Notes: generated by a model not told the origin, from the letters alone. A stretch of DNA of 64,000 nucleotides from Bathynomus jamesi (GCA_023014485.1 JAJOZX010000484.1:609001-673000), one strand, 5' to 3'. Positions 11,420 to 22,788 are shown, counted from the stretch's first letter. Numbers and translations are program-made.

Positions 11420-11712
11420 GCTGTATAATAACGTGAAATTAAAATCAATAATTGAATGAAAAACAAGACAAAGAAAATTTCTATAACCTATTCATAAAGG
11501 CAAATTTTAAAAGACTGAAAAAAGAGGGTTAAATTCTAAGTTATACAGATTTACATATAAAATTAAGAAGCTATTTTTAAATACATATAGTAAATGTGAA
11601 ATTAATACACTGGAAAAATTAACAATAGTACACTGGAATAATGAAACTAACTAACCTTTCACTGCAATTTCCGAGGCTAGACTGATTTAAGCAGAGGCAA
11701 AACGAGAAAACA

Positions 11713-11744
11713 TAAGATAAGATAAGATAAGATAAGATAAGATG
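11713..11744. repeat. (AAGAT)n pentanucleotide run in PLE B 3' UTR
   Basis: Six or so AAGAT units; mirrored as (ATCTT)n at about 15,028-15,064 in the other arm. The two arms may differ slightly in copy number. Confidence 0.85.
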
Positions 11745-11800
11745 GTGAGGGCGATTGGGGAAGGGGGGATTATAAGGAATTGGGGAAGGAGGAGGGATTA

Positions 11801-13639
11801 TCAGAAATTTAAAGGGACAGCTGATGAGTCAACATTTAGCGTAGGGGTCAAGGTTTTAATGTAAAGCGATTCCAAAATTCTAAGTGAGTTGGGACAAGTA
11901 TTACAGCCAAGAATTTTAAAATTGTCTAAAGTGACATCAGTTTTACATTTTATACTGTGTTCCCGAATACTAGAAACTTCTTTAGTTTTTAAAATTTTAC
12001 CTGTTCGGCCACTTATTCCCATATGCGAATAAAATCTAGCCCTGAGAGAGCGAACAGTGCTGCCAATGTAATTCCCAAGGAGACACCTAGGGCAGGTAAA
12101 TAAATATACAACACCGCTACGCAACGAGTCAGGGGTTCGATCCTTCGCTGAGAAAAAGGTACATAAAGACGTTTTATTAATAAATATGATGCGGAAATCA
12201 GTATGATAAAAAAATTTCCTTAACAACTTTGTAAATTTAAGCTTAAATTCCTTATTCAAAGGACCCATTTCAGGTACCAAGAAATATTTTATATCCTTCG
12301 GCACTGTAATACAAGGAAGTTGAGGGCTATAAACATTATTTAAGAAGGATCTAATTAGTTTATCTACATATTGAACAGGAAAACTATTATTGGTAAAGTA
12401 TGATCTTAGATTATTAAATTCATCATTAAGTAAGGTAAAACTAGAGGTCAAATTATATCCTCTGAACAGGAGAGTTTTAATACAAGACATCTTATAGTTG
12501 AAATCAGTAAAACTAAAAAAATTCATGCCCAAACCAGTGAAAGTGGGTTTCCTGTAAACTGATGTAGTAATAGAATCACCGTTTTTCGAAATTAAAAGAT
12601 CTAAAAAGGGGAGGGAGCCATTTTTCTCAGTTTCCATTGTATACGTTATATTGGGGTGCAAAGAATTTAGGAAGTTAAAGAATTGTTGCGCTTGTACCGC
12701 ATTATCAAAGACAGCTATCGAATCATCAACGAAGCGTCGATAGAAAATTGGCTTGAGATGAGTGGGAGATTGACTAAAAATTACACTTTCTAAATGAGTC
12801 ATAAAAAAATCAGCTGCTAACGGTCCGACAGGTGATCCCATCCCTACACCATCAATTTGTTGGTAAACCTTATTGTTGAAAGTAAAATAGCATTGTTTGA
12901 AGACCAATTCTAAAAGTTCCTTAAAATGAGACAATGAAAAACCATGAAAAATATCAACCGAGCTAAAAACCCTATCTAAAATAATGGCAATAGTTTCAGA
13001 TACAGGTACATTTGTGAAAAGCGACTTTACATCAAAACTGACAAAAAACTTTTTTGAATCGAAGTTCTCACCAAGAAGGTCTTTTTGGAATTCAAACGAG
13101 TTATTTATAGTGTAAGCATTTTTCGCAAAGGGTGACAGGAGACGAACAACAAATTTTGCCAATTGAAAGGTGGGTAAGTTATACGAAGCTAAAATAGGAC
13201 GGAGAGGTGTTCCAACTTTATGGATTTTAGGCAAACAGTATAATTGAGCAAGATTAGCACCAGATGCGAACAACTGAGAGTAAGTATCGTTTTTTATTAT
13301 CTTTAAGGACTTTAGTCGTGACAGAAATCTATTAACCTGGTCTTCTAACCTTACAATGACTTTATTGACAGGTTCAAGAATTTGTTTGAATTTAGTAAGA
13401 TCACTTAGGATTTCATTAGTTTTGTTTATGTAGTCCGATTTATTCAAAATAACCACTCCGTTACCCTTGTCCGGTCTAGTCACGACAATCTCCTGGTTCT
13501 TTGCCAAATTCTTAATACACTGCAAATCACTCTTCCTAAATATGAAAGATTGAAATTTAAGATTTCTAAGTTTATGAAAAAATTCTTGAGTTAGATTAGC
13601 GAACTGACATTTGAAATTATTGAATTCACCCACATTCAC
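11801..13639 (-). CDS. Penelope-like element protein (RT plus GIY-YIG), intact but probably N-truncated
   Basis: An uninterrupted 612-residue protein. About residue 50 has TRPDKGNGVVIL (RT motif 1 region), then LYCLPKIHKVGTPLRPI (RT2) and FVSFDVKSLFTNVP with the first catalytic Asp. GVGMGSPVGPLAADFFM and YRRFVDDSIAVF give the catalytic YVDD-type box as FVDD. ENGSLPFLDLLI and FYRKPTFTG-like boxes follow. The C-terminal GIY-YIG nuclease reads VVYLFTCPRCLLGNYIGSTV, then RARFYSHMG and LRILESLYIKTLTPTLN. Full PLE proteins are longer at the N-terminus (about 700-850 residues), so the first Met may lie inside a 5'-truncated copy. All catalytic motifs look intact, which implies a young insertion. Confidence 0.92.
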   Translation of the reverse strand: MNVGEFNNFKCQFANLTQEFFHKLRNLKFQSFIFRKSDLQCIKNLAKNQEIVVTRPDKGNGVVILNKSDYINKTNEILSDLTKFKQILEPVNKVIVRLEDQVNRFLSRLKSLKIIKNDTYSQLFASGANLAQLYCLPKIHKVGTPLRPILASYNLPTFQLAKFVVRLLSPFAKNAYTINNSFEFQKDLLGENFDSKKFFVSFDVKSLFTNVPVSETIAIILDRVFSSVDIFHGFSLSHFKELLELVFKQCYFTFNNKVYQQIDGVGMGSPVGPLAADFFMTHLESVIFSQSPTHLKPIFYRRFVDDSIAVFDNAVQAQQFFNFLNSLHPNITYTMETEKNGSLPFLDLLISKNGDSITTSVYRKPTFTGLGMNFFSFTDFNYKMSCIKTLLFRGYNLTSSFTLLNDEFNNLRSYFTNNSFPVQYVDKLIRSFLNNVYSPQLPCITVPKDIKYFLVPEMGPLNKEFKLKFTKLLRKFFYHTDFRIIFINKTSLCTFFSAKDRTPDSLRSGVVYLFTCPRCLLGNYIGSTVRSLRARFYSHMGISGRTGKILKTKEVSSIREHSIKCKTDVTLDNFKILGCNTCPNSLRILESLYIKTLTPTLNVDSSAVPLNF

Positions 13640-13640
13640 C

Positions 13641-14970
13641 CTTTGCGAAAAATGCTTACACTATAAATAACTCGTTTGAATTCCAAAAAGACCTTCTTGG
13701 TGAGAACTTCGATTCAAAAAAGTTTTTTGTCAGTTTTGATGTAAAGTCGCTTTTCACAAATGTACCTGTATCTGAAACTATTGCCATTATTTTAGATAGG
13801 GTTTTTAGCTCGGTTGATATTTTTCATGGTTTTTCATTGTCTCATTTTAAGGAACTTTTAGAATTGGTCTTCAAACAATGCTATTTTACTTTCAACAATA
13901 AGGTTTACCAACAAATTGATGGTGTAGGGATGGGATCACCTGTCGGACCGTTAGCAGCTGATTTTTTTATGACTCATTTAGAAAGTGTAATTTTTAGTCA
14001 ATCTCCCACTCATCTCAAGCCAATTTTCTATCGACGCTTCGTTGATGATTCGATAGCTGTCTTTGATAATGCCGTACAAGCGCAACAATTCTTTAACTTC
14101 CTAAATTCTTTGCACCCCAATATAACGTATACAATGGAAACTGAGTAAAATGGCTCCCTCCCCTTTTTAGATCTTTTAATTTCGAAAAACGGTGATTCTA
14201 TTACTACATCAGTTTACAGGAAACCCACTTTCACTGGTTTGGGCATGAATTTTTTTAGTTTTACTGATTTCAACTATAAGATGTCTTGTATTAAAACTCT
14301 CCTGTTCAGAGGATATAATTTGACCTCTAGTTTTACCTTACTTAATGATGAATTTAATAATCTAAGATCATACTTTACCAATAATAGTTTTCCTGTTCAA
14401 TATGTAGATAAACTAATTAGATCCTTCTTAAATAATGTTTATAGCCCTCAACTTCCTTGTATTACAGTGCCGAAGGATATAAAATATTTCTTGGTACCTG
14501 AAATGGGTCCTTTGAATAAGGAATTTAAGCTTAAATTTACAAAGTTGTTAAGGAAATTTTTTTATCATACTGATTTCCGCATCATATTTATTAATAAAAC
14601 GTCTTTAGGTAGCTTTTTCTCAGCGAAGGATCGAACCCCTGACTCGTTGCGTAGCGGTGTTGTATATTTATTTACCTGCCCTAGGTGTCTCCTTGGGAAT
14701 TACATTGGCAGCACTGTTCGCTCTCTCAGGGCTAGATTTTATTCGCATATGGGAATAAGTGGCCGAACAGGTAAAATTTTAAAAACTAAAGAAGTTTCTA
14801 GTATTCGGGAACACAGTATAAAATGTAAAACTGATGTCACTTTAGACAATTTTAAAATTCTTGGCTGTAATACTTGTCCCAACTCACTTAGAATTTTGGA
14901 ATCGCTTTACATTAAAACCTTGACCCCTACGCTAAATGTTGACTCATCAGCTGTCCCTTTAAATTTCTGA
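13641..14970 (+). pseudogene. 5'-truncated inverted copy of the PLE B protein
   Basis: Nearly identical to the C-terminal 70 per cent of the 11,801-13,639 protein, on the opposite strand. It starts in the RT just before YTINNSFEFQKDLLGE. One substitution near 14,147 turns the Lys codon after METE into TAA, so translation stops between the RT palm and the IFLDLL-type box. The reading frame otherwise continues to the same stop at 14,970. Other differences are few (for example LCTFFSAK becomes LGSFFSAK). Confidence 0.9.
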
Positions 14971-15356
14971 TAATCCCTCCTCCTTCCCCAATTCCTTATA
15001 ATCCCCCCTTCCCCAATCGCCCTCACCATCTTATCTTATCTTATCTTATCTTATCTTATCTTATGTTTTCTCGTTTTGCCTCTGCTTAAATCAGTCTAGC
15101 CTCGGAAATTGCAGTGAAAGGTTAGTTAGTTTCATTATTCCAGTGTACTATTGTTAATTTTTCCAGTGTATTAATTTCACATTTACTATATGTATTTAAA
15201 AATAGCTTCTTAATTTTATATGTAAATCTGTATAACTTAGAATTTAACCCTCTTTTTTCAGTCTTTTAAAATTTGCCTTTATGAATAGGTTATAGAAATT
15301 TTCTTTGTCTTGTTTTTCATTCAATTATTGATTTTAATTTCACGTTATTATACAGC

Positions 15357-15382
15357 CTGAAGATGAGCGTATTGCTCGAAAC
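15357..15382 (+). ncRNA. Hammerhead-like core, PLE B right end
   Basis: CTGAAGA at 15,357-15,363, TGAGCGTATTGCTC hairpin (GAGC/GCTC), GAAAC at 15,378-15,382. It is located about 400 bp after the stop codon, in the terminal part of the element. Confidence 0.62.
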
Positions 15383-15484
15383 GTTGCGCATTAAAGAAGA
15401 CTTTTCATGGTATTTACATTTCTCCTTGTCATTGGATTTCTCCTAAATATTAAATTGAAGGTCTGTAGAAGCAACCCGCATGAT

Positions 15485-15487
15485 TAT

Positions 15488-15525
<38 letters not shown>

Positions 15526-15526
15526 C
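15485..15526. repeat. (TA)n microsatellite
   Basis: An interrupted TA tract between PLE B and the BEL/Pao element. Confidence 0.9.
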
Positions 15527-15625
15527 CGTAGCGAATCCAGGAGGATTACTGAAACTTCAAACTTATTTAAAATCCTTAAATTATCAGCTTGCAGATCACT
15601 TTGAAGCTGATGAAGTGCCGACTTC

Positions 15626-17036
15626 ATGTTAATTTTTGGGGCTGCAACCCACAAACTTTTTGCCCTCAGCACTCATCAGATTCATACTGCCTCTTGTTAT
15701 AAATCTCCCTATGGAATACTTTTATTGGGTTTCCCTTCAGATTACTACCCTGAAAAAGAAAAAGAACCAATAAGAGATCAGATCAGCTTCTGTATTACCA
15801 ACCCTCTACTTACTAGTACAACTTCCAATGAAGAAAAAATTGAACACCAGATTGCACAATTTAGCAAACTAGAAAACTTGGGTATTTCTGGGGATGAACC
15901 ATTTTCAAACAAAGAAAAAGATCTGATTGCAAACTTTGAAAAGGAAGTTAAAATAGAAGATGAAAGATTGTCTGTTAAGGTACCATGGAATGACCAAAAA
16001 GATAAAATTTCACCAAACTTTAACTATGCTATTAGCAGGTTAAAGTCCACTTGCAAAAAATTAAAAAAAGATAACTTAATGCAACCTTATTCAGACATCC
16101 TTGAACAACAATTCCAGGAAGGAATAATAGAAGAAGTAGCCCTAACAGAAAGCTTAAAACAAGAGGAAATTTTTTACCTCATTTTCCAGTAGTTCGCCCT
16201 GGAGTACAAACAACTAAAGTTAGGATTGTAGTAGATCCCTCGGGTAAAAGCAAACCAGAAGAAATAACAGTAAATGATGCTACTGAGGACTGCCCTTCAC
16301 TCCTACCTCATTTAGCAAAATTGTGCATTAAATTAAGGCATGGTAAATATTTGATGATTGGAGACATTCAAAAAGCATATTTACAACTTAAATATCAAAC
16401 AGAATTTGACTGCAATGCCCACAAAATTCTGTGGTTAAAAGATACCCAATTGGCTCCAAATGACGACAACCTGATCTGCTATAAATATAAAAGAGTTACC
16501 TTTGGCAACAAAAGCAGTCCATTTTTACTACAACAATCTCTCCAACACATTTTTAATGAACAACAAAACCAAGTGGCAGACTACCTAGCTAACCGCTTTT
16601 ACATGGACAATGCTTTAATTAATGCCAACAATCTCTCAGAACTCAAAGACCTTTACAATTATAGTGTAAACACCTTAATAATTATAATTTGAAGCTATAT
16701 GAATGGGCCTCCAATCACTCAGAACTTCAAGGACTATTTGAAAAACATGACATAGCCTCCTCAGAAGATAAAGAAAATGTAAAACTATTAGGATATGGTT
16801 GGAACACAAATGCTGATACACTCCATCTAAAAACTGTAAACTTGAACTCAGAAGCCAAAACTAAAAGAGAAATACTAAGTTCTGTGCAATCATTGTTTGA
16901 TCCAATTGGATTTGTTGCACCCTTAGTGTTTAAATTAAAACTCTTCATGCAGAAAGTAACAGCTACCAAAAAAGATTGGGATGAATATCTAGAACCTGAA
17001 ATGCTGGTGAATGGAAAAAACTTTGTAAAGAAATAA
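15626..17036 (+). pseudogene. BEL/Pao pol: reverse transcriptase part
   Basis: 15,626-16,192 has the BEL pre-RT region (ISGDEPFSNKEKDLIANFE, VPWNDQK, ISRLKSTCKKL, LEQQFQEGIIEEV). A shift leads to an RIVVDPS-type segment, then 16,321-16,692 carries GDIQKAYLQLKY (catalytic Asp), VTFGNKSSPFLLQQSL and FYMDNAL, where the second Asp of the YxDD box is Asn. 16,689-17,036 carries LLGYGWNTNADTL, KREILSSVQSLFDPIGFVAP and the thumb region. These are standard BEL/Pao motifs. The altered YxDD and three frames make it non-functional. Confidence 0.87.
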
Positions 17037-17089
17037 ACAAAGTGGAATTTCTGAATTTTCCTAGACAAGCTTTTGAAAATCCAAACCTC

Positions 17090-19455
17090 TCATGGAAAAT
17101 CTTCAACTCCACATCTTTTGTGATGCCAGCCAAGAAGGTATGCAGTAAGTTGCTATCTAGTTGGAAATGGAAAATCCGAACTAATTTACGCTAAATCAAG
17201 AGTCAACCCCAAATCAAAAAATTGGACCATTTGTAACTTGGAATTAATGGCAATCTGCCTAGGAACCAAAGTCTAGAATACCTTAAAGAAACCTACCTAG
17301 AAGAAAACTCAGAAAACCAAAAGTTCTTCAAAACAATAATTTGGACAGACTCACAGGTGGCTTTAAATTGGATTGCTCAAAAATCTCTAAAAATGAAATC
17401 CATCTTTGTAAAAAACAGAGTGAAAGACATTCAGGAAGCAACAAGAAACTTAAACCATCACCTGGAATTCAGACATGTAGCAGGAGAAGACAACCCAGCA
17501 GACCTACTCACCAGACCAATATCTTTCAAGAAATTTCAAAAACTTCTTCCTTTTACCAACATGGTCCCACATTTTTGAGAAATGAAATTGAATGGCCAAC
17601 CAACTTAATTTTTAACCCCCACCAAGAAACCTTACAGACAACAATAAATGTGTGTCAAACAACTTGTAAAGAAATAAATGAAAAAACTCCCTTGTTAAAC
17701 ATGGAAAAATTCTCTAACAGGAAAAAACTGGTCAGAATCACTGCCTATGTTCTACGGTTCATAGAAAACTTAAAGTACTTCCGCACTCACAAATATAACC
17801 CCAAATGTAACCTAACAATGGAAGAACAAATTGCTGTTTTGGAGAAAAATCATACAGCTTACAAAACTAAGGCCACAAATTACTGGCTAAAATTAGTCCA
17901 GCAACAACATTTCTCAAAAGAAAAAGAAATAATCAACAAACTAAATAAAGGAGAAAAAGTTGAGGACCTAACAAAGCTGCAAAAGAATCTAAAACTCTTC
18001 ATTGACAAAGAAGGGTTAGTCAGAACAATGGGGAGATATAAATATGCAACCAACCTTAACTATTCTGCTAGGTATCCTGTACTACTGCCTGAAAATTCTC
18101 ATTTAACAACGTTAATCATAACTGAATGTCATGCAAAAGCCAGTCATGCAACCTTAGCTACCACATGCAATTTCCTCAGACAGGAATTCTGGATCCCCAA
18201 AATAAGGCAAGTAGTTAAAAAGGTTCTGAAACAATGTCTGTTTTGCCAAAAATACTTTGCCATGGCTTATGAAGTGCCTACTACTGGACCATTAGTAACG
18301 GAACGTTTAAGCTATGAAAAACCCTTTGAAAAAACTGCCCTTGACTATGCTGGTCCAATTTCTGTCCAGGATGAGAATAACCAATTCATGAAAGTCTACT
18401 TATTATTGTTCACTTGCTGCGCCACCAGATTCACCAGCCTTCACATCTGCACTGACCTTTCTGCTAAAACCTTTTTAAGAGAACTCTACCATTTGTCCTT
18501 AAACTACTCCCTTCCAAAGTTTTGATTTCAGACAATCAATCCACCTTCAAAAGATCTGAAGATTACCTTAAACATTGGTTCCAAAATGTTCTTGTGTCTC
18601 AGTACCTCTCTGATCATGGTATCCAGTGGAAATTTACAGCAGCCTATTCACCCAGAACCTTAGGAATAGCTGAAAGAATGGTGGGTTTAGTCAAAAGAGC
18701 CCTCTATACCTCCCTAAAAGGAAGAAAAATCCCTTTAACTGAACTAAAAACAATTGTTCTTGAAATAATGAATACAATTAATTCAAGACCACTCACTTAT
18801 GTTAACTCAAATGAAGATCCCTCCTCTGATCTACTAACTCCTTTCAAGTTGCTTTTTGGGTATGACAATACCAAATTCAACTTTTTAACCACTAATGATA
18901 CCCAAGAAGCTGTTAATGAAGGTGATCAGGTGGATGCTGATTATATGACAGCAACAGAGGACAAAGAAAGAAAGAAAATACTGGATTACTTTCATAAGGG
19001 AGTTAAACAATCTCAAGAAATCAAAAAAATGGCGATATGAATATTTGAGTAGTTTGAGGGAAAAAGAATACCAACAACACAAACAACCAGTAAGTAAAGA
19101 ACCTAAAGTAGGAGAACTGTGTCTCTTAGATGAAAATTCTATGAATCCCAAATACTTCTGGAAGATTGCTGTAATTGAAACATTACACCCAGATGAAGAT
19201 GGCATAATCAGGCATGTAACTGTAAAAACACCCAATGGTCATCTCTCCAGAAGACACATATATCGGTTATACCCACTGGAAATAACTGATAAACCGAATA
19301 TTGACCTGGAAGAACTGGAAAATTCTTCCACAGAATCAGGAACTGTAGATTCTCCTGACACTACTACTGCCGCTACTCAACCCCGACCACAAAGACAAGC
19401 TGCAGTTAGATTTCGGGAAGAACTGCAAAGGAAAATACAGAGTGGATCTTTGTGA
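17090..19455 (+). pseudogene. BEL/Pao pol: RNase H, integrase and C-terminal domain
   Basis: RNase H remains between about 17,100 and 17,580 (WTDSQVALNWI, then HVAGEDNPADLLTRP) across two frames. 17,580-18,525 has the zinc-binding HHCC region (ECHAKASHATLAT, QCLFCQK) and the integrase start (TALDYAGPISV). 18,522-19,040 continues with ISDNQSTF (second Asp) and AAYSPRTLGIAERMVGLVK (catalytic Glu region). 19,045-19,455 is the BEL C-terminal domain (GELCLLDEN, RHVTVKTPNG, RHIYRLYPLE) ending in TGA. Integrase catalytic residues are present, but frame breaks at about 17,575, 18,520 and 19,040 inactivate it. Confidence 0.88.
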
Positions 19456-19661
19456 AGACCACAAATTGAAAATTGTAAATAATTGTAAATAGCTATAACT
19501 TAGGACTAACGTTCTACAGAAAAGACGCTTTCATTTTCATATTTCACCTAAAAGGAACTTTTCTGTAGAGCATGTCATTTTCATTCATCAAAAAAAAAAT
19601 AAAATAAAAATAAAATTTCCCAAGAATTAATTCTGGGTAAATTTTTTCCCCTTGGGGGGAA

Positions 19662-20640
19662 TGTTAAAAAAAGTGGTTAGAAATAACCGCATATATTTCC
19701 AAATAAAATATAAACAAAATAAATATAAATAAAAATAACCCTCGTTTCTAACCAACTAGTGAAGTTGGGTTTCCCTAATTAACAAAAAGAAGAAAGAAAA
19801 AAGTTTCTGAGACAAAGAAAAACGGAGCTTTGTCCATTCTTGAAAAATTTTGACTGCATGAAGCGGGCTAGTTTTTTCGAAAAAATTCTCGTGGTTCCCC
19901 AACTAACCGGGCAACTTAAAGTCAACCTTTAAACCTCACAACCTTTAAACCTATTAATAACCACTGCAATTAAACAAAAACCCTGTTTAACTAAATAGAG
20001 GCCTATCAGAACTAGGTGTAAGTAAGTTAATTAAAAATAACTAAGGTAAGAGAAAAACTAGGTACCTAGAAAAACTCGAACCGGGCTACAACTGCCCTAA
20101 CTCAATAATTAAATGGCTGTTATAGCCCCTATTAAAACTTAAAGGCAATATAGCCCTAACTTAACTTGAGTAAAACCTTCAAAACCTTAAACCTTAAACC
20201 TTTAAAAACAAAAACTTAAGGGCAATAGCCCTAGCCTAACTTAACCTGCAAAACCTAGGTCTGGGAAATAGCCCCTACAAATAAATAACCTAGCAGTGTG
20301 TTAAATTAACTTAAAACTTAACAAATAAAATTCAAATCTGGAAACTAAATGAAACTTATGGATTAGTTAGAAACAGAAAGGGTAACGTTCAACTGGCAAC
20401 TTCATTTTTGGTAAGTCTAAATTAATTTTAATGAATTTAGCTTCACCATAGTTAGTAATCTGGCTGCTGACCAAATTTTAACCTGAAAACCACTGCAACC
20501 TACAGTGAAAAAGTCTGTAGCTATGTTGACAGTGTCTAAATGGCCATTATTATTTCTATAATTACTGTGTCTATTTAAAGTAAACTTAACCTTAATATTA
20601 CACCTAAATAATATCTCTCTCAAAAAATAATAATAAATTT
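19662..20640 (+). mobile_element. Putative BEL/Pao 3' LTR, right end undefined
   Basis: Starts TGTTAAAAAAAGTGG directly after the purine-rich tract. The following sequence is A-rich with repeated AACCTTTAAACC-like words and has no ORF. No second LTR exists in the window to define its end. The LINE fragment starts around 20,650, so the LTR must end before that. Confidence 0.55.
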
Positions 20641-20653
20641 TTCAGTAAATTTT

Positions 20654-21180
20654 TCAATAATCCTCGAGAAAATTAACTAAACGATTACCTTCCGCGTCTC
20701 CCTGCATTGTATCGTAATTCACGTTGGCGCAATTAAAGTCACCCATAACTAAAGCCTGCTCACTACCGATTATTCTCTTTAGTTCACGATATAACGCTTC
20801 GTCCGTATCAGCTGTTTGATTAGGGGGCCTATATATAATCGCAACAAGAAGCTTGAAATCGTTCAATTTAAGTTCTGCTATAGTCGAATCTATCGGTTCT
20901 GGAGTTGTGTGCTTTACTTCTATAACGTTCGCTATATTATCTTTGATATACAACATAACACCGCCTCCTCGCCTACCTATTCTGTTTTTAACAAAAAGTC
21001 TATAACCTTTAATTTGATACTCCCCTACAAAGTCACGTGTTTCAGTGCTAAGCCACGATTCACTTATCGCAATTACATCATAGTCTTTACAAGCAATTAA
21101 AGAAAAAAATTATTTATTTTATTTCGTCGGCTACGAGCATTTAGGGATAGAACCTTCAAATTGTTTGTAACTGCGACACC
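20654..21180 (-). pseudogene. LINE endonuclease domain fragment
   Basis: Minus strand from about 21,180: NLKVLSLNARS near the start, ISESWLSTETRDF, RGGGVMLYIKDNI, then AIIYRPPNQTADTDE and ALVMGDFNCANVNYD. These are motifs of CR1/L2-type apurinic endonucleases. The domain is cut after NFLEDY, before the SDH motif, and a frame change lies near 21,105. The rest of ORF2 is absent; the BEL LTR lies beyond the break. Confidence 0.85.
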
Positions 21181-21209
21181 TTCGCGAGCGCAGGGGAAAT
21201 TTGTGGAAT

Positions 21210-22145
21210 TTACGCTGGGGCGGTTCGAGTTACGGCAGCCTGAAAAGAAGAGACAGTATTATGAAATAGTCTTCCTAAACGGGCAGCTCCAACGTCATTA
21301 AGATGAAGTCCATCTTCGAGGAACACGTCTCTCCTGCCGTAGAAACTGTTCCAAAAATTTGCAAAATGCACTCCTTCCTGCTGGCAAAGAGACTTTAGGT
21401 TATTATTAATATAGGTCGCCTTGCTGTAAAAATCGTTTCGTTGGATAATTCGAGGAAGTATACTTGTTAAGACAATCTTATTAGTTTTCTCCTTTAGTCG
21501 CTCTAGTAAGTCCCTATACCTAGCCAGCAGTTCTTCCGATCTAGAATTTAAAACGTTATTAGTACCGACATGAATAACATACGTTGTGTCCTCGGCGGTA
21601 CCGTCTGTAAAATGGTCAACACTATTAGTTATATCCTCCACCCTTGCACCAGGGTAGCTGTAACGGCGCCTACGACGAGGGTTTCTCCCACAGAATTCCT
21701 CGAGCTGCCCTCGAACAATGGAATCGCCAACGAGTCGTATTTCCGGTTCATCAGCATCTTCGAAACCTAAAACAGAAAACTTATTGCTTGTTATTACTGG
21801 TAGACAAGTCTTAGGTTTTCTCAATGGGGCTCCATTACGCACTCGAACGAAGGGTTGGGAACAAGGGGAAGAGAGAGGGCTATTAATACTATTTATATTA
21901 TTAGTAGAAACTGAGGCAGGAGGGGTCGTAACTGGAGTCTCAAGGGATTCTAATTTTGCCGTCACGAGCATTACGCTTTCTTCAAGCCTCACCCTGGCCT
22001 CCCTCTCACGTTCTAACTCGTTCCTCAGGACTTCCATGCTTGAGCACCACCTGCAAACTAACTGTTCATTATTGTTAGCCATTGTAAACGCGTAAGCGGC
22101 AAATTTCCCTTCACAGCGACTGCAAGTACTTGACGGGGGTGCCAT
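21210..22145 (-). CDS. LINE ORF1 protein with SGNH esterase domain
   Basis: An intact 311-residue ORF. Residues 1-35 contain spaced Cys (CSRCEGKFAAY, CRWCSSMEV), likely a zinc-binding unit. A coiled coil follows (LRNELEREREARVRLEES). Residues about 135-305 are an SGNH/GDSL hydrolase fold: VGDSIVRGQL (catalytic Ser), YPGARVEDI (Gly block), HVGTNNVLNS (Asn block) and FLEDGLHLNDVGA (Asp/His block). Such esterase ORF1 proteins are known in CR1/L2-type LINEs and are thought to help retrotransposon particle or membrane handling. It lies just upstream of the endonuclease fragment in the same orientation. All four SGNH blocks are intact. Confidence 0.9.
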   Translation of the reverse strand: MAPPSSTCSRCEGKFAAYAFTMANNNEQLVCRWCSSMEVLRNELEREREARVRLEESVMLVTAKLESLETPVTTPPASVSTNNINSINSPLSSPCSQPFVRVRNGAPLRKPKTCLPVITSNKFSVLGFEDADEPEIRLVGDSIVRGQLEEFCGRNPRRRRRYSYPGARVEDITNSVDHFTDGTAEDTTYVIHVGTNNVLNSRSEELLARYRDLLERLKEKTNKIVLTSILPRIIQRNDFYSKATYINNNLKSLCQQEGVHFANFWNSFYGRRDVFLEDGLHLNDVGAARLGRLFHNTVSSFQAAVTRTAPA

Positions 22146-22149
22146 GCTT

Positions 22150-22785
22150 TTAATTAGTTAAAAAAGAAAAAAGAAAAAATGAGCGTTTGGAAATTAATAA
22201 ATTACAACGTAGGTCTACCGCGTGCTTATTGTGCCGTCACCTGCCAAAACCCGCAAAACTGTTCTTGAAACGCAGAAACAGGTTCTTGTAACACAATTTT
22301 ATGCAAAATGAATATATAATTAAGCTACCGACGAAAGATCTGTTAAAGAAAAAGTATTAAATGAAACTTATCTGACCGCTGTTCGACCGACGTAATTCCT
22401 TTTATCCCACGGTGCGTAACCCTTAGGGAGGTCAGGTAGCGTGTGAAGGGAAAATGAACCTAAAGAAACCTCGTTTCTGATAATTTGAAAAACAATAAAG
22501 GCAAACCAAGGGAATTTCAACCTTATGAAACCTCGTGTAGTAACAGATTCGGAAACAAACAAGGCATTAGCCTTGGTTTAGTCAAATAATACAGTAATGA
22601 ATAAATTCAATAAATGAAATATATTCGTTAATGAATGATTAGTAACATGAAGTAATTTAGTTAAGGATGCACCAAACACTATTTTTTTTTTTTTAAAGAC
22701 ACCTGAACGAAAACCACTTATTCACTTGGTAACACTGGACACTCGATAAAACACGTCTGTTCACAAGGAAAGACTGATCCATATA

Positions 22786-22788
<3 letters not shown>
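22150..22788 (-). other. Likely 5' UTR of the 21.2-kb LINE; no gene
   Basis: No coding signature. Contains repeated AAACCTCGT-type segments (22,455 and 22,530) and a poly-T run at 22,681. The LINE 5' end was not located. Confidence 0.4.

Larger units (their letters stand above)
11326..15452. mobile_element. Penelope-like element B: head-to-head palindrome of two copies
   Basis: The minus-strand copy runs from 13,640 down to 11,326 and the plus-strand copy from 13,641 to 15,452. Both outer ends are the PLE 3' end and mirror each other down to the outermost TAATATTTAGGAGAAAT. The plus copy is 5'-truncated: it starts inside the RT at the position equal to about 13,135 of the minus copy. The arms are about 1.8 kb and nearly identical by eye. 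A CACCC overlap at the joint suggests microhomology. Each arm ends in a hammerhead-like core and holds an (AAGAT)n run. Confidence 0.9.
15590..19661 (+). mobile_element. BEL/Pao LTR retrotransposon, 5'-truncated and frameshifted
   Basis: Order of domains is RT, RNase H, integrase and the BEL-specific C-terminal region, followed by a polypurine tract (TTGGGGGGAA at 19,652-19,661) and a presumed 3' LTR. Gag, protease and a 5' LTR are not seen; the left edge falls near a TA tract at 15.5 kb. Several frameshifts scatter the product over at least six frame segments. Confidence 0.88.
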
